A DNA stretch of 64,000 bases from Vespula vulgaris (taxonomy: Eukaryota; Arthropoda; Insecta; Hymenoptera; Vespidae). The stretch spans positions 6,929,274 through 6,993,273 of the forward strand of contig NC_066593.1 in the NCBI RefSeq assembly GCF_905475345.1. The letters run 5' to 3'. The notes under the pieces are model-generated. The model was not told the origin of the DNA and did not search any database. It worked only from the letters and a program-made list of their open reading frames with translations. Positions within the stretch are counted from its first letter, which is position 1. Each line of letters begins with the position of its first letter. The translations under genes were made by a program, and so were the position numbers. Positions 14,186 to 28,407 of the stretch are shown here, piece by piece.

Positions 14186-17100
14186 GAGCTGTTCTTCTTT
14201 TCTTATATCATCTTCCATTCTTCCTGACATTCTTCTTTCCTTGACGGGAACTTCATATTGAGATACGTTCAATATGGGAAATGTATGGAAAAGCGTGTCA
14301 TAGAATTCTTTCCCCATTTCTTCTTCTTCCTAAGATCAAACACTCTTTTCCTTCCACATCTACAATGATTATATTTGTTATAGGATCGATTTTTCGAAAA
14401 TGTGAATTTATTGTCAGAATATAATAGCAAACTCTGTTATAAGTCGGCATGAAAATAATAGGAAAATTGGATCTTAAATTTTGTTCTTTTTCTTTCAATA
14501 AGTGATCTTAATGAATCTTGTACACATATTGCCAATTATCTATCTTTTTGGTTGATTTAAACGATATTCTAATCTCAGTTCATATCATTATTCCATCAAT
14601 TTTGAATCAGATCAGAAACGAAGATAGAGAAACAGAAAGAGAGAGAGAGAGAGAACTTCGATAGAACGGCAAGTTTCTCCTCTTGGACTCGTGCCAACCA
14701 CCGAAAAGAAACTCAGGAAGAGTCAATTAATGCTAAAGTACCAATTAGACCAGTCAACGTTCTCTTTCTTTACTCTTCTTTCTTCTTTCTCTTCTTCTTC
14801 TTCGTCAACGTGCGAAAGATGGCCGTCGTTACAACTGAACGCAACTTAACTAAACACCTTAAATGCCCTCATCGAACTTTTACCGTACCTTCAATATTTT
14901 TCACAGTTTAGCTGACACAATCTATTTTTAAAGCATTCCCCTATGATAACAATAGTGCATATTTCAAATATCATCGAGCATTATGTCTCAAATAAAAAAT
15001 GTACTATATGTAAAGATATTATCCATTACAGCGACGTATTTTTATTACCTTTGGAAATGTAAAGAAAAAAAATTTTATTTTTTACTCGTTTTGGAGATTA
15101 TAAAATATTGTATATCGTTAAATAATACTCAAACGAAAGTTAAGTGTGAAGAAATCGATTTGATTTTATTTATAAAATAATCGGTATGTAGCGAGATCCA
15201 TATTGAATTTATCAGAAAATTCACGTGTGAAAGTAATATTTGATAAACCTCGTAGAAGATATTTCGAATAAAATGAAAACGAGCAACCGTAAAAGAGAGC
15301 GAGAAAGAGAGAGAAAAAGATCATAGTAGCATTCGTGCTTCTGCATAAAGCAACGAAACTAGGCACACGTGTTACCAACTGGTTTTCAAGTGCTGACCAC
15401 ATGTAACGACCTTCCCTCTTTCTCACCCACTTCTTTCTTCTTTTTATTTCATTTTGCTTCTCTCTTTCTCTTTTCTCCCGTCTCTACTACTTTTATTCCG
15501 ACACACAGAGTCAATTCCTAGACTTTGCTACCTCTCTCGTTAGACGTTCTTTTGTGTGCCCTTCGTATACAGTATTTCCGGACCACAAGCGTTTTAATGG
15601 CGTGAAACCGTTCGGTACGTTTAAGAAAATGTATTACAGAATTTCAAAAAGTTTAATGAACATCATTCCAATTTCTATTGAAACGTTACTTATTACCAAC
15701 CGTAATAATTAACGTTTTCATCCTTTGCCAAGAAAATCGCGATATTTCGGTATAATCTCTCATCGTATGGAGCATCGAAAGAATGGAATGATACGCTGCT
15801 GTACTATTCCCCAACTCGCACTTCCTTTCTTCTCATTCATTCATTTCCCAGCTTTTTAATCCGGCATTAGAAGGAACTCCATGATATTGAACCAAGTCAT
15901 TGATTTCTCGAGAGTGCCGTTAGTCTTCTGATTCATTCGGTATCGTTCTCGAATCACGAATGATTTCATCATGGCGAAAGATGGATATCGCTTATGTAAG
16001 AGAAAAACTTTATAAGAGAGATGCCAATCAAATAGAAGTGAACGTGAGATTTCATTCAACCTTGACGAATACATCATATCTCCTACAAAAAGAGAGAGAA
16101 AGAGAGAGAGAAAAGAAAAAAAAAAAACAAGGAAAATGAATTTGATGTAAAATCGTTAGAAATATTTCCTTCATTTTTCCCTCTATATAAATATAACTCC
16201 ATATAAATATTTTCGTTGACTCGTCACGTAAATTAACGCTACAATTACTTGGTGTAACGCGGATAATCATCACGTAGGAAGCGGTAATGACTTTCTAAGA
16301 GGCTATGTATGTAAGCACGAAGGACAAACGGTGACGGGGAACTGAAGTACGACGATGACGATATTATGGCCAACGAGAATGACCTCGCACGGTGATTTTT
16401 CCACGGCCAATTCCTTGTTCCGTGCTACGGAGAAAGTTGAATTCCATTCGGATTTAATACAAAGCAATGATTTAGGGATTACGCAAAACCAAATACGTAG
16501 TATCGTGGCAATAAATTTTTCTTGTCTAATAGTAAGTAAAATATTGCAATTCTCGTTGTAATTTCTACCGTTGATTACGACGAATAAAAAGATTACGATC
16601 GTTTACGAAATTTTTAAAATATCTAATCAGAAATATGATTAGAAAATATCGATACAATAAATGATTACTGATCGGCATCGAAATTGTTGAAAAAATGATT
16701 ATAACACGTGATAGATCGAACGTAAGGTATTATTATTATCAGAGAAGGAAAAGAGAATGATATTTGATCGTTTTCGAACCAGAAGATCAAGTCACGTATT
16801 TCGAGCAGCATACTTCCGTTATATCCACTGTCCAAGATGAGAAAGAAGACACAAGTATCTTATGATAGCTCCAAAGAGTTCAGGTTTTAGCTTCCGACGT
16901 TGTACATGAGATACGAGCTAAGAAGAAAAATAAAAGGAGGACTCTATCGTACGCGTCCCTGGAAGCCAGGAGAATGCAGGGAAGTGCTACAAGTATCGCG
17001 TATATTCGCACAAGCACGATAAATCTAGACGATAAGGTTACTTACATATCGTTTTACACTTTACGAATACCTTTAAAGTAACGTTCTATCATAAGCTGCT

Positions 17101-18717
17101 TTTACTTGAATTACTTATACCACAGTCGTTGAGCACTTTACGACGAATTTCAAATTTGTCTGTCATCAAAGATATCATTGCTTCAAACACTTTTACGATC
17201 TTTATCGTAGAAATAATTTATTTATTTTATATATAATCAATTATACAAAATACACACATGCAGGTGAATATCTACATACGTAAACATTTGTAGAAAAAAT
17301 TTTTCTTATGTAAATTACGAGTAACAGATCGTCATACAATTAACTCGTTACATTAGCACTATCATTTGTTGACTTTGCTAGAAGCTCATATCTCTCCTGT
17401 TCTCTTCTTTTGTGCTCCCAAACTCAATGTTTCTTCATGACGAAGAAGAAGAGAGGAAAAGAAAGACTAAAGAAAGAGGTGAAAGAATGCAGGAGGACGA
17501 ACGGAGTCAGGCTGTTCTGTGTTTTTTAACTTGGAAAAAGCGCGAAGTACTTTGTTCTCGAAAATAATGAGATGTGTGACTGTAAGGGAGTAAGAGAGAT
17601 AGAAAAATGAAAAAGACGAAGTAGCATCAGCGTAAGAAGGACAAATGATAAAGAGAAAGAGAGAGAGAGAGAAAGAATGAAAGGGACAGTTAAAGGGATT
17701 TCCAGACCATCGAATATTCTCTAGCAAGACGAGCGAGCTTTCTCTACTTTTCTTTGCATATGAATGAATACAACTTTAAAAATCGATACTTTTAGAACTC
17801 GTTTCATATACATAACTATAATTTAAGACGCAATTTGTTCTTTGATAGAGTACGGTCATAAAGAATACATTTATAATGTGTTACATAAATATTGAATATT
17901 GAAGTTTGTATTGATATTCTCATTTAATATAAAACAGCATAGAATTTTAATCAATATAGTTCATTTATAATTTGAGAGAAAGAAGATTAAATACATTCTA
18001 ATTGATCAAAAAGTAATAATGCTTTTTCGGATATAATTGATTTGGTGCATAAGCGGTAATTAAAATTTATGAAAATTTTTGCGTAAATGTTAGTTCTTTT
18101 AATTTAGAATCCTTATTAAACGTTAACAGTTTCATAACCGATTAATAAAATTTCTTTCCCTTTCTCCCTCTCTTTCTTTCGAAATAATTTAAAAATAAAA
18201 TAATAAGACAGCTGAATAAAGCGAACTGACATCCAATCAAAATTTGTCGATGTATCAATATTTGCCGTCTTGAAAGGCTAATGGATTTCTTCATTAATAT
18301 AATAATAGCGAAAGCTATCGTACGGATGAAAAATTCCGATAATAGGGTAAAATGCTTCCGAGAACAGATTTTAAATCCTATCGACGATCGCTTTCTAACC
18401 TTTAGCCTTACAAAATCGATTATTATTATTATTATTATCTAGCTTGTTTTCGAGTTCGTGCTTTCCATTCTAGAGTTACGATCTTAATAATGGTTCTCAT
18501 TGATTTTCTGATATGAAAATATCAAATCCTTTTTCGATTATTCTATTTTTTATATTCTCTCGTAGAAGTTAACTCTCTTATTATTTTTATTATGTCTTAC
18601 TAAAGATAAAATATATATTAATAGTAATAACGATAATAATATTAATAACACTAGTAACACAGAATTGAAGAAAAGAAAGGAAAAGTAAATCAATAAAATG
18701 AAAATAAGATAAAGACA

Positions 18718-18741
18718 GAGAGAGAGAGAGAGAGAGAGAAG
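18718..18741. repeat. GA microsatellite
   Basis: About eleven GA units, 40 bases before the acidic open frame at 18780. Confidence 0.8.
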
Positions 18742-18779
18742 AGAAAAGAATTTAGGAGGAACGTCAGAGAGGACATGAA

Positions 18780-19100
18780 ATGACGTTAGATGTGGCCGTG
18801 GAAGTGGTTAAAAGACCGCGACCTAAACCCACGGTTGGGAACATTAGCATAACCGTCGAGGTCAATGACTTTCAAGAAATCGATCGAGAGCTCTCGCACG
18901 AAGACGACGACGACGACGACGATGGTGGAGACCCTCGTTGCATACTTGCAACAACTAATCGCCAGAATATTCTGATGGTACTGGGTTATGATTTAGAAGC
19001 ATCAACACCAACCAAAGGGTCAGATTTTCTACTTGTTTCTGGTTTCAAGATTTCTCTACAAACACGGAGCATGTCAAACTACATTGTTGGCAATTTCTAA
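18780..19100 (+). CDS. Hypothetical acidic open frame (weak)
   Basis: A 106-codon frame with ATG at 18780. The first 60 or so codons (to about 18965) are GC-richer than the surroundings and read like protein, with a Lys/Pro-Arg patch (VVKRPRPKPTV) and then a run of seven Asp from GAC repeats. The last 40 codons look non-coding, so a real exon would have to end earlier. It lies 2.2 kb before the first prominin exon I can support, but I found no donor with the phase needed to join it. It could be a small gene, part of a 5' leader, or nothing. I do not recognise it. Confidence 0.18.
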   Translation: MTLDVAVEVVKRPRPKPTVGNISITVEVNDFQEIDRELSHEDDDDDDDGGDPRCILATTNRQNILMVLGYDLEASTPTKGSDFLLVSGFKISLQTRSMSNYIVGNF

Positions 19101-20122
19101 TATTTAAAGACATTTCAGTTTGCACTACCTTCTACCTGAGATTGCGGCTTTTCTACTCTCGCTTTTGAATTTTCCAAAAGTTCACCACGCCAGAAACGAC
19201 TTAAAGATTAACCAAAATAGAAATGATTTATTTCCTGCTCTACTCGCAACAACGTCAACGTAAATAATGTTTCCTTCCTGGTAGTTTCTTATAATCCTAT
19301 TTCATAAATATAAGAACGAGCAAACTGTAATGGAAAGCCAAGCATATGATAAATCACTTGGTAAAAAGAATAACAGTAATTTGTGATGTTTCTTTTTTGC
19401 AATCATTATCTATCAAGGTAAAAACTAATAATTAATTCTTTATCGTTAATCGTAATAAATATTTAAGTAAGTATAAACCCGTGCGTTTATTTATTAAGTT
19501 CAATAGCGAATAATAATGAAGTTTAAAAAGAACATGTTCAATGAGGATGATCTATTTCGTTTTACGGGAAAAGAGAGAGAGAGAGTCCATTATCTTCCTG
19601 AGTCGTTTTTCACAAAATGGGTTAGATTTATCGTGCTGTCCTATCGAATTGCGATGTCCTAGTTTCTCGAAAATCATGACGGAGCGAGGTTAAATTTTCT
19701 CTCTAGCCACTCCTTCGCTATTTAAACGGAACAAGGAAAACTTAATCGTGGGATTAATCAACGAATAAAACGAGTTTATAGGAACGATCGATTTATTCGT
19801 CATATTTACACAAATTAATCTTTCTAAAAAAAGATTTCTTTCGTTTCGATCAACGTTTATTTTCCTTTTTTCTTTCTTTTTTCTTTTTTTTTCTTTTTTA
19901 TCTACATGCTAGCTATCATAGATTTAGGATATAAAAGATAAGAGGCACGTGCGCATGATAAAAGTGTAAAGAGTAACATTGGTTATTCTCTAAAGCAAGG
20001 ACTTCCCTTGTATTACTTGAAAATTCAGTTGCTCATTTATTACTAACATCAAAATCATGATTTTCTACATGAAAAGCCAATTTACAGAGATACTGCTATC
20101 TACCTACACTTCCGCCCTCGCA

Positions 20123-20156
<34 letters not shown>

Positions 20157-20219
20157 TCGGGATGTACCTCACAATGAGTATTTTCCTGCATGCAGTGCTC
20201 TCCCCTATTTTATTTATAA

Positions 20220-20252
<33 letters not shown>

Positions 20253-21331
20253 CCAACACCAACAAGTAATAGTCATTGCCATGTCGAACTATACGTATAC
20301 CTACTCTCTGTTCCTTCTCGTTGACTATTAACGTTCACTATCGCTAACTAGCAATGCCCTCGAAACATGGCTCTCCGTACCACGCTTCGTGGTACTTGAT
20401 TGACAGTGGCCTCCGCTTTGAATCGAGTAACTCTTCTGACAGTGCTCGTATTCACGTTCACCGTTCAAAAGGAGCACGTTTCGTGGTTCGACGATTAAGC
20501 CAATTGCAAAAACTACAATCGATCTAAAGTCTGCACGAAAATGTCGAGCGTTTCGTGCACGAAGTCGGCACGATACTACTTACTTACGTTGTTCGAAGAG
20601 AAAAAGAAAACAATGGTTCATTGAGAAAGCGATCGATATAAATTATAGATGTAAACTGTGATAATCACGAATGATTATTGATTGATTGATTAACATGTTA
20701 TCGATCGATTAATAATCGGTATTACTGTATCTGACATCCTTGTCTATTATATCAATATTTTCTGAATTATTGAAAAAAAATTTTTAATGAATTCGAGTTC
20801 AATCCCTCTGTGTCCCGGCCTTTGCAATGAATGAGCAACCGTTGACCTATTTTCCTGAATTAGTGCTGCCAGGATATAAATTTCCCGACTTCGTCTCAGT
20901 TGTTTTCCAACCCTTCTACATTTCGGTATTCTCTCTCTATCTCGCTCTCTTTCTCTTTCTCTTGCTCTTTCTCTATTTCCCTCTCTCCCAACCGTGGCCC
21001 ACATTAGGAACGTGTCCTCGTTTCCTTATCCTCTCGACGTGGAAAAAGACAGAGTATCTGATGCCAGATGGAAAATGTGCTTTGATGACACATATACCCC
21101 TTTCTTATTCTCTAATCCACCACATTTCCGCGTTCTCTTTAAAACACTCCTAAAATATCTTACGAAGTACTTGACAATTTTTTATTTAAAATATTGAAAC
21201 ACTTTAATTGAATGATTTTTTGAATACTTTATTTGAACTTTCCGAAACAATTTCGAGTTTGTTTATCCGCAAAGATTCTTGTTAAATAATAATATATGCT
21301 GCAAATAATAATATAAGTGTCTGTATCGTAG
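19101..21331. other. Spacer or intron before the prominin-like gene
   Basis: AT-rich sequence with CT arrays at 20120-20155 and around 20930-20990 and a TA/CA patch near 20220-20260. A GC-richer patch at 20280-20600 and an open segment at 20803-20925 were inspected for the missing prominin N-terminal exon. The second has an acceptable protein composition, but its only obvious donor (20926) is phase 0, while the known exon needs phase 1. No exon is called. Confidence 0.5.
20120..20155. repeat. CT microsatellite
   Basis: About sixteen CT units with a terminal TTT interruption. Confidence 0.85.
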
Positions 21332-23920
21332 GAATGATTACCGTAATATCCAACACCCCAGTCCTCGTGGATCCTTGGCACCAGTGGAAGATAATAGTGG
21401 CCCATTATGGTGGTTTAGCCGGTCTCGCTTTGATTGGAGTCCTCCTCGCAGCCATTCTTCCTTGCATCGGTCTTTTTTTTTGGTGCTGCAGATGCGCTGG
21501 ACAATGTGGAGGCAGAATTCAGCCGTTCGATAAAAAGCACGATCATTGTAGAAAAATTATGCTCAGTATCATCCTCATCGGAGTAGCCACTATTATTCTG
21601 TAAGTTCTCGTTCGTTATTTTGTTGTATCTCATCTTTTATTTTGTTACTTCCTTATTTTTTAAAAGAAGCAATTGTTTTATTTTTCTTTTCTTTTCCTTT
21701 TTCGATATAGATACTTGTAACCTAAAGATCTTTCGTTTCACGAATTTACAGATTCGGCGTTGTTTGCGCATTCGTAACAAACGAGTACATGGAAATTGGT
21801 ACTGCGGAGCTTCCTAATAATGTTAAAACTAATTTAAAGGATGTTATGCTTTATTTGGCTACCACCAAGCGTGAAATTAACACCGTTCTAAAAACTAATT
21901 ACGGTGAACTCGAAATCACATTAAACAATATTTTGCAAGCAAGCGGCAGAATAGTCACCGAGCAATTAGCCGAGTATTCTCACGCGGTTTCCTTGACGAA
22001 TTTGAACGACATCGTGATCGGTTTAGAATCGATCAGGGAGGAATTACGTTCTATGAATAGGATAACGCAGGAATTGAGATTGAACGCTACTCAATTAGAC
22101 ATCGGTACGTATTCATTTTACTCTTATTTTTTTCCAAATCCTTGATCTCGAGTAAGCTAAGATATAATTTCTATCTTCTTCTTTTGTCTTCTGTTTTTCT
22201 TTTCGCTCGTTTTTTTTTTTGTTCTCCTTTCATTCTTGCAGTTGTGCGCGGTGTCAAGAACAATCTGCTTTATACGCTTCGCGATTGTACGAGCCACAAC
22301 TGTAAACAGATCTTGCACGACTACAAGGTGAACCAAATGTCGGTCCAAATAGAGTTCGACAAGGTACGTATCTTCTTTTTTACACGACGCTTTTAATGAG
22401 CTTTTAACGAGCTTCTAATTCATTTTCTGATAAACGTTCTTTCGCTTTTACATGCAGTACATGGACCGATACTTCCCAAAGGTATGACTCGATAGCACAA
22501 ATCACGAACATTCTTTTATACTTCTTTCATTTTCTTCCTTTAGTTAGTTATAATTGAATTAGATAATATGGAAAATATAAGAGATCTTAGATGTACCGAA
22601 AGTAATAGGCTCGTTATGAGATTCTCTTTCGTTCGCTTTACTTTCTACGCTGCTTGTAACGATCAATGATTTAGAAAAAAGAAAGCAAGAAACAAACAAA
22701 AAATAAAAGAAAACACGAGAGTAAAAGAATTTTCGTCGAGTAAGTAATAAAAATCGATCTTTTCAAACGCACATATAGATAGTTTCTGTCTTTACAAATT
22801 GATTCATTCCAATTATTCTTTCATAAATTGAAAATTTGTAAAGAAGGAATTGTCTGTATATCATGACATTATTTTGTAAACTTATGTAATACGCTTCTTT
22901 TGAGTACCTACAGTCTTTCTACCAAAGTAATTATCGATAATATTCGATTACGAATATACGCTGCAATTACTGTCTGTGCGCATCGTAGGCCAATGGAAGT
23001 GATAATCATGTCCTTTTATGACTTAATATAGTTAAAGTGAGTGGCATACTTGAGACGAAACACTTAAGTATCTCCGTTATTATTAAACGCAGGACAGCTA
23101 TTTAACTTATTAAAAATAATCAATTGAATGAATGTTGGATATTAAATAATGAATTGGATAGTTGATATTCTTTTTCCTTTTTTCCAATATGATATAAAAA
23201 TATCTTTTTACGTTTAAAATTAAAAAAGAAGTTGAGAGAAAAAATGAAATCAACGATAAAATTATAAAATATTTATGTCTGTAAACTGAAACCCTTACAA
23301 ATATATATATATATATATACATATAATATATACCTTTAATTACATTTTTAATTCTGTTTTAATATGATCATTCAAGTAAGTGAATATTTGTGTTACAAGA
23401 ATCATTAATAATCTTGTGAAATTAAATATCAGTAACTTTTTGTTATTGCTACGTCTTACATGAAGATATATAAATGTTCTCTTTCGAGTGTCCCACCACA
23501 TTATAAAAGTAAAGTAAAGAATTAATATACGGACATATATATAAATATATTATATACATATCTATTATATCGTCTAGCCATTGGTGTACGAGAACGATAC
23601 TGTATAAATTTGTTTGATTCCATGCCCGCCACAATAGCTTCACTCTGTAAGTCGTAAGCAAAAGCATGTAGCTTTTCCCTATTTTTCTCTCGTGTATGTT
23701 GTCTAGCATTATTAACGAACTTCTTCTTATTAATTATTTTTATATACTTTGATTATATAGAACAAAAAAAGAGAAAAAGAAAAAGCAGGAAAAAACGTTT
23801 ATTCTTTTATTGCTTTTATGAAAGACGAAGAAGGCACTGCAAGTCTGTTGATCAATATTTATCATGTGTCTCATTTTCTTTATCTCCTCTATCTACATTG
23901 ACGATATTAATTTATCTTTA

Positions 23921-23967
<47 letters not shown>

Positions 23968-24078
23968 TCTCCCTCTCTCTCTAACTTTAACGTAAGTCAT
24001 GTCATAGATGTAGAATACAATCATTTTTATTTTATCACTTTATTGTCTTGTGAATTCCTTCGATTCTACATTTATATA

Positions 24079-24124
<46 letters not shown>

Positions 24125-24867
24125 TATATATATGAAGAGTGACAGTTATCTATAACGTAAATTATAATATCGATCATACTTGAAATTAACATACTTGAAT
24201 TAATGAAAAAAAAATATTTCAAACAATATTTTTTTCTTAAATGAAGGTAATTTATCTCGTGACGTTAACTGTCCCACCAAGTATATGATATATGGATGCA
24301 GTATCGTTGTCATTATCATCATTTTCATCATCATCATTTCACGTACTGTTATACAGCGGTTAATATGAATAAGCATAAAGAGTACCTACATCATTCAAGT
24401 AATCCAGATGTAAAGTATAAAATAAAAATTAAATACAGGGCTCACAGATGAAATACAAGAGAAGTGTATGGTCAGAAGATCGAATTAAATCTAATTATGC
24501 AATTCATTGCGATTACTGTATACCGTGATTTTTATTAAATAATAGATCGATCTTTCTAGATAATTAAATTAAAAACGATAAATCCCGTTCAAATCGCGTT
24601 AGATGACCGAACGAGTAACAGTACGTTATAATATATACATTCAAGAATTCGATCTACGTTTTCATCTATCAATCATCATCATGGATCTATTCGCGAAGGT
24701 GTTCGTTATAGAAAAAGATTGAAAAATTCATTGACTCATCGAATGAGATCATAAGAGCATGAATATCGGTCTTAGAATTTTGTAGCATATTCATATATAA
24801 ATTCGATGTGTCGCACGTTTTCATCTTGCAAGAGAAGCCCGATCTCACATGAATCTTTTGACCTCAC

Positions 24868-24925
<58 letters not shown>

Positions 24926-27900
24926 CCTTTCTTTCTCTTTCTCTTTCTCCCTCTTTTCTTAGCGATGCTGAGAACCCGGTGGTTCATCATCACAATCATT
25001 CGAATATCATTTACAGCTACCGGACCTTACATCCGCTCTACATAACATTACCATATTGATGGAGAGTAATATTGTGTCGGAAGTGAGTCAGGGTAGAGAA
25101 TCCTTCCTAAAGATACAGAAGGACATACAGCATGCAGTGAATCAAACGATTCCTGTAGTTAGCGCGAGTATTAGAAGAGCAGGCGATTATCTAGCAAGCA
25201 TAGCGAACAATATGACGAGTTTAATTGACAGAATAAGCAATGACATCGAAAAGGTTTATTTCCAACATTTAGAAGAAGCACATAACTACGTCGTTTACTA
25301 TTCACAATATAGGTAATTATCAACTAATTAAATTAAATTAACATGAGGAAACAATTATTGGGAACAATTGTTACGTCTACTTTTTAGACGGTATCTTGGC
25401 TTTGCGATTTCGACTATTCTTCTTGCCATTTTAATATGCGTGACATTTGGTCTCTTCTGTGGAATTTGCGGTAAACGACCGGATGGATACGGTGATGATT
25501 GTTGTAATAAAGGATCCGGTTCACGATTGCTTATGACGTAAGTTTCATACTAAATTATCATTATCCATACGTTTTGAATATTGAATATTTACAACACAAG
25601 AAAACGTATACGTTTTATTTATAGGGCCGTATCGATGATCTTTCTTTTTACCAGTGTTTTAATGGTAATCACAGTAGTACATATGATAACAGGAGTTCTA
25701 GCGCAACGGAGCATTTGTGAGCCATTAAAAAATCCGAAAGACAATAGAATGTTCAAATTAGTGGACAAGATTGTGCAGATCCGAAAGATACTGCATCCTA
25801 AGAATCCTAACTTTGATATCAACATGAGTTACATAATCACGTAAATATTAGTTGCGCAATAGTTTGTAGAAAAAAGAAATCGTTCTATACATTAAAAATA
25901 ATCTAAAATCTGTCGAATCTTATTTTAGGAAATGTCACGCTAACGAGACTCTGTACAACGTACTGAAACTTAACAATTTGTTCGACATCGGTACTTTACG
26001 CAATTATGCTGGACGCATAGACATCAATGATACGATTCAACAGCTGCGCCGTAAGATAAATCTTTCACCAGGTGTGGTGATTCTGAAGGAGAGCGCCAGA
26101 TCGAAACTCAACGATCTGGCGCAAAGTGGTCTGAGCGATATCAAGTTTTATCAGTATGCCGAACTTCTTGCCGACAATATCACGAATATTAATTTGGAAC
26201 ATCTGGCGTCGAAATTGAGAGACGTGTCTACAAAATTGTCACCCGGTCAAGAGGATATCAGGGATAGCCTTCTAAAAAATGCTCATGATTTGGAGCATTA
26301 CCACAGAGACCTCGTGGTACCCATGGCGACGTTAAGTGAGAAACTTAGCGAAAACGCGTTGGCTCTTCAAGAAAGTATCAAATTTAATCATAGCTCGATG
26401 GCCGAGGCTATTCACAATTTAGTAGACGAAGTTACGAAAGCTCAACAATTTTTAAACAAGGACGGACCAGAATACGTTCAATATGTAAGTTTTAAATAAC
26501 TTTATTATTCTCGACTTTACGATCTTTCACACTTATCTACACATATAATTTTCCTTTCCATAGCTTGCTACGAAATTTGGTAATGCTTTTCTTCATCAAG
26601 TCGACGACTTTCTCGAACATGTAATTGACAGTGCTCGCAACAAAGTTGGAAGATGTCAACCAGTGTCTAATGCTTACAACGCAACTCTTGTAGCCGGCTG
26701 CAATAAGATTTTAGATCCATTTGTAAGTAAATTTGACTACATTCCTCTGATCACGTTCGTATCACATATTATCGCATTTAAAATATTCTAAGATACACAC
26801 GCATCTTTTATTTTTATAGAATGGTTTTTGGGCAAGCGTTGGCTGGTGCTTGATTCTCTTCTTACCAACGATAGTACTTTGCGTAAAATTGAGTAATCTG
26901 TATCAGAAGTCTGATCCATACCCAGGACCTCTTGTCGAAGCGTAAGTTTTTTATCGATTATTCTATAGATTAAGATGAAATATATAACGTATCTTTTCTA
27001 CCCATTTTTGAAACCATTTTTTGAGTATCGTTAAAACGCATGATAACCTGTCCAACGTTTAAGTGTTTCCTTCGTTGTAATTACATTTTTTAATACAGTT
27101 TTTAATAAGTAAGATATTAATGCATAATTTACATTTAGTCTTTTGTTTTTCTTCGATTTATATCATTAACTTTTTGTTCTCTTTAAGTAACATGAGAAAA
27201 GATTAAAGTATTATACATAAGTATTGTCACAAGACACTTTTTAATCTGTTCGATTTATTTTTCACTAAAAATTGATTCATCGGATATCTTCGGCATAAAA
27301 ATTCTAAATCCTTTATTTTCGTTCTTGTAGTGACTCAAGCTTTTATAAATCATAGCATGTACATACACATACTCGCGCTTAGTATCTTTTTTCTTTCCAT
27401 AGTCGGCATGAATACCTTATACCTTTTATAAATTATCTTTGTAACTGCATCAATTACAAAAGGGATCGAAAATGTGCGACGAACATTGCCGTATCATTTC
27501 ATTTGATTCCTATATTTTTTGTTAATTTTCTATAAATGTGCGTGCAACGTATTAACATTTTACTTGTTTAAAGAAAATTTATGGAGTCCGAAAAAGTAAC
27601 GATGCCAATTTATTACGTATGATCGTTCTTGTATCAAGTATACATCGCATTAGCTGATATTAAGTTTAAAGTAGCTTTCTAATGTGTGGAATGGTTGTTG
27701 GAATCTAACTGCTAACACGCTCCGTTCCAGTGAATATTTGTATGACGCGTACGCAGACAGGGATAACATACCCCTCGCTCAGTAAGTATAAAACAACTGA
27801 ACAATCAAAGTGTTCGCATGTCGAGAATGATAATCGTAGCATGTTTCAAGTCGTATATATTTTTATTTAGTTTTTCACCCAAAATGTTGAACATTTTTTT

Positions 27901-28352
27901 TCTATTTTTCTTTTATTTTCTTTTATTTTATTTCTTCACCGATCGAACATATATACACTTCCCTGTTTTCGTACAAGTATGGTATTATCGTATATTTCTC
28001 CAAATGAATATTTTTATTTCTTAGCGTCGCTCACTAATTTGTTTTATTATTTGCATGAAAAATAAAGAAAAAAAAATAAATCACGCAAACCATATTTTTA
28101 TTAAACATTGTATTCACTATGTAACTTTTCTAAATGTTCAAAAAACTTTCTTTAGATTCTGCTTTTAAACGCATTTAACTCATACATCGTGCAATAATGT
28201 CAGATAATTTCCGTTAAAAGCTTTGTCACTGAGAGATGGTTTACCCCGTTTAACGTCGACAATGGCTTCTGGCATCTTGTGTACGTATTGTAAAATGCAA
28301 CGCAGACGCTAGTTCTATCGTACGTCAGTGAAAATTGTTGGACCGAAATACA

Positions 28353-28407
<55 letters not shown>

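Larger units (their letters stand above)
1..18779. other. Gene-poor AT-rich region; no supported gene
   Basis: No open frame here resembles a known protein, and none joins to another through phase-matched splice sites. The longer frames are low-complexity (Ser/Leu/Phe runs from CT repeats, Tyr/Ile runs from TA repeats) or open on both strands at once. The stretch contains many short CT/GA, CA and TA arrays. Islands of higher GC lie near 6780-7010, 7860-8280, 11250-11560 and 13600-14050. It could be intergenic, or a long first intron of the prominin-like gene to its right, whose first exon I could not find. RNA-seq would decide this. Confidence 0.6.

Noticed and set aside
16355..16561. 68-codon open frame on the + strand as a possible exon
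   Set aside because: No recognisable protein similarity, no convincing splice sites, and the end reads like intron.
20803..20925. Possible prominin N-terminal exon
   Set aside because: Protein-like composition, but its donor at 20926 is phase 0 and the next known exon needs phase 1; no similarity to prominin N-termini was seen.
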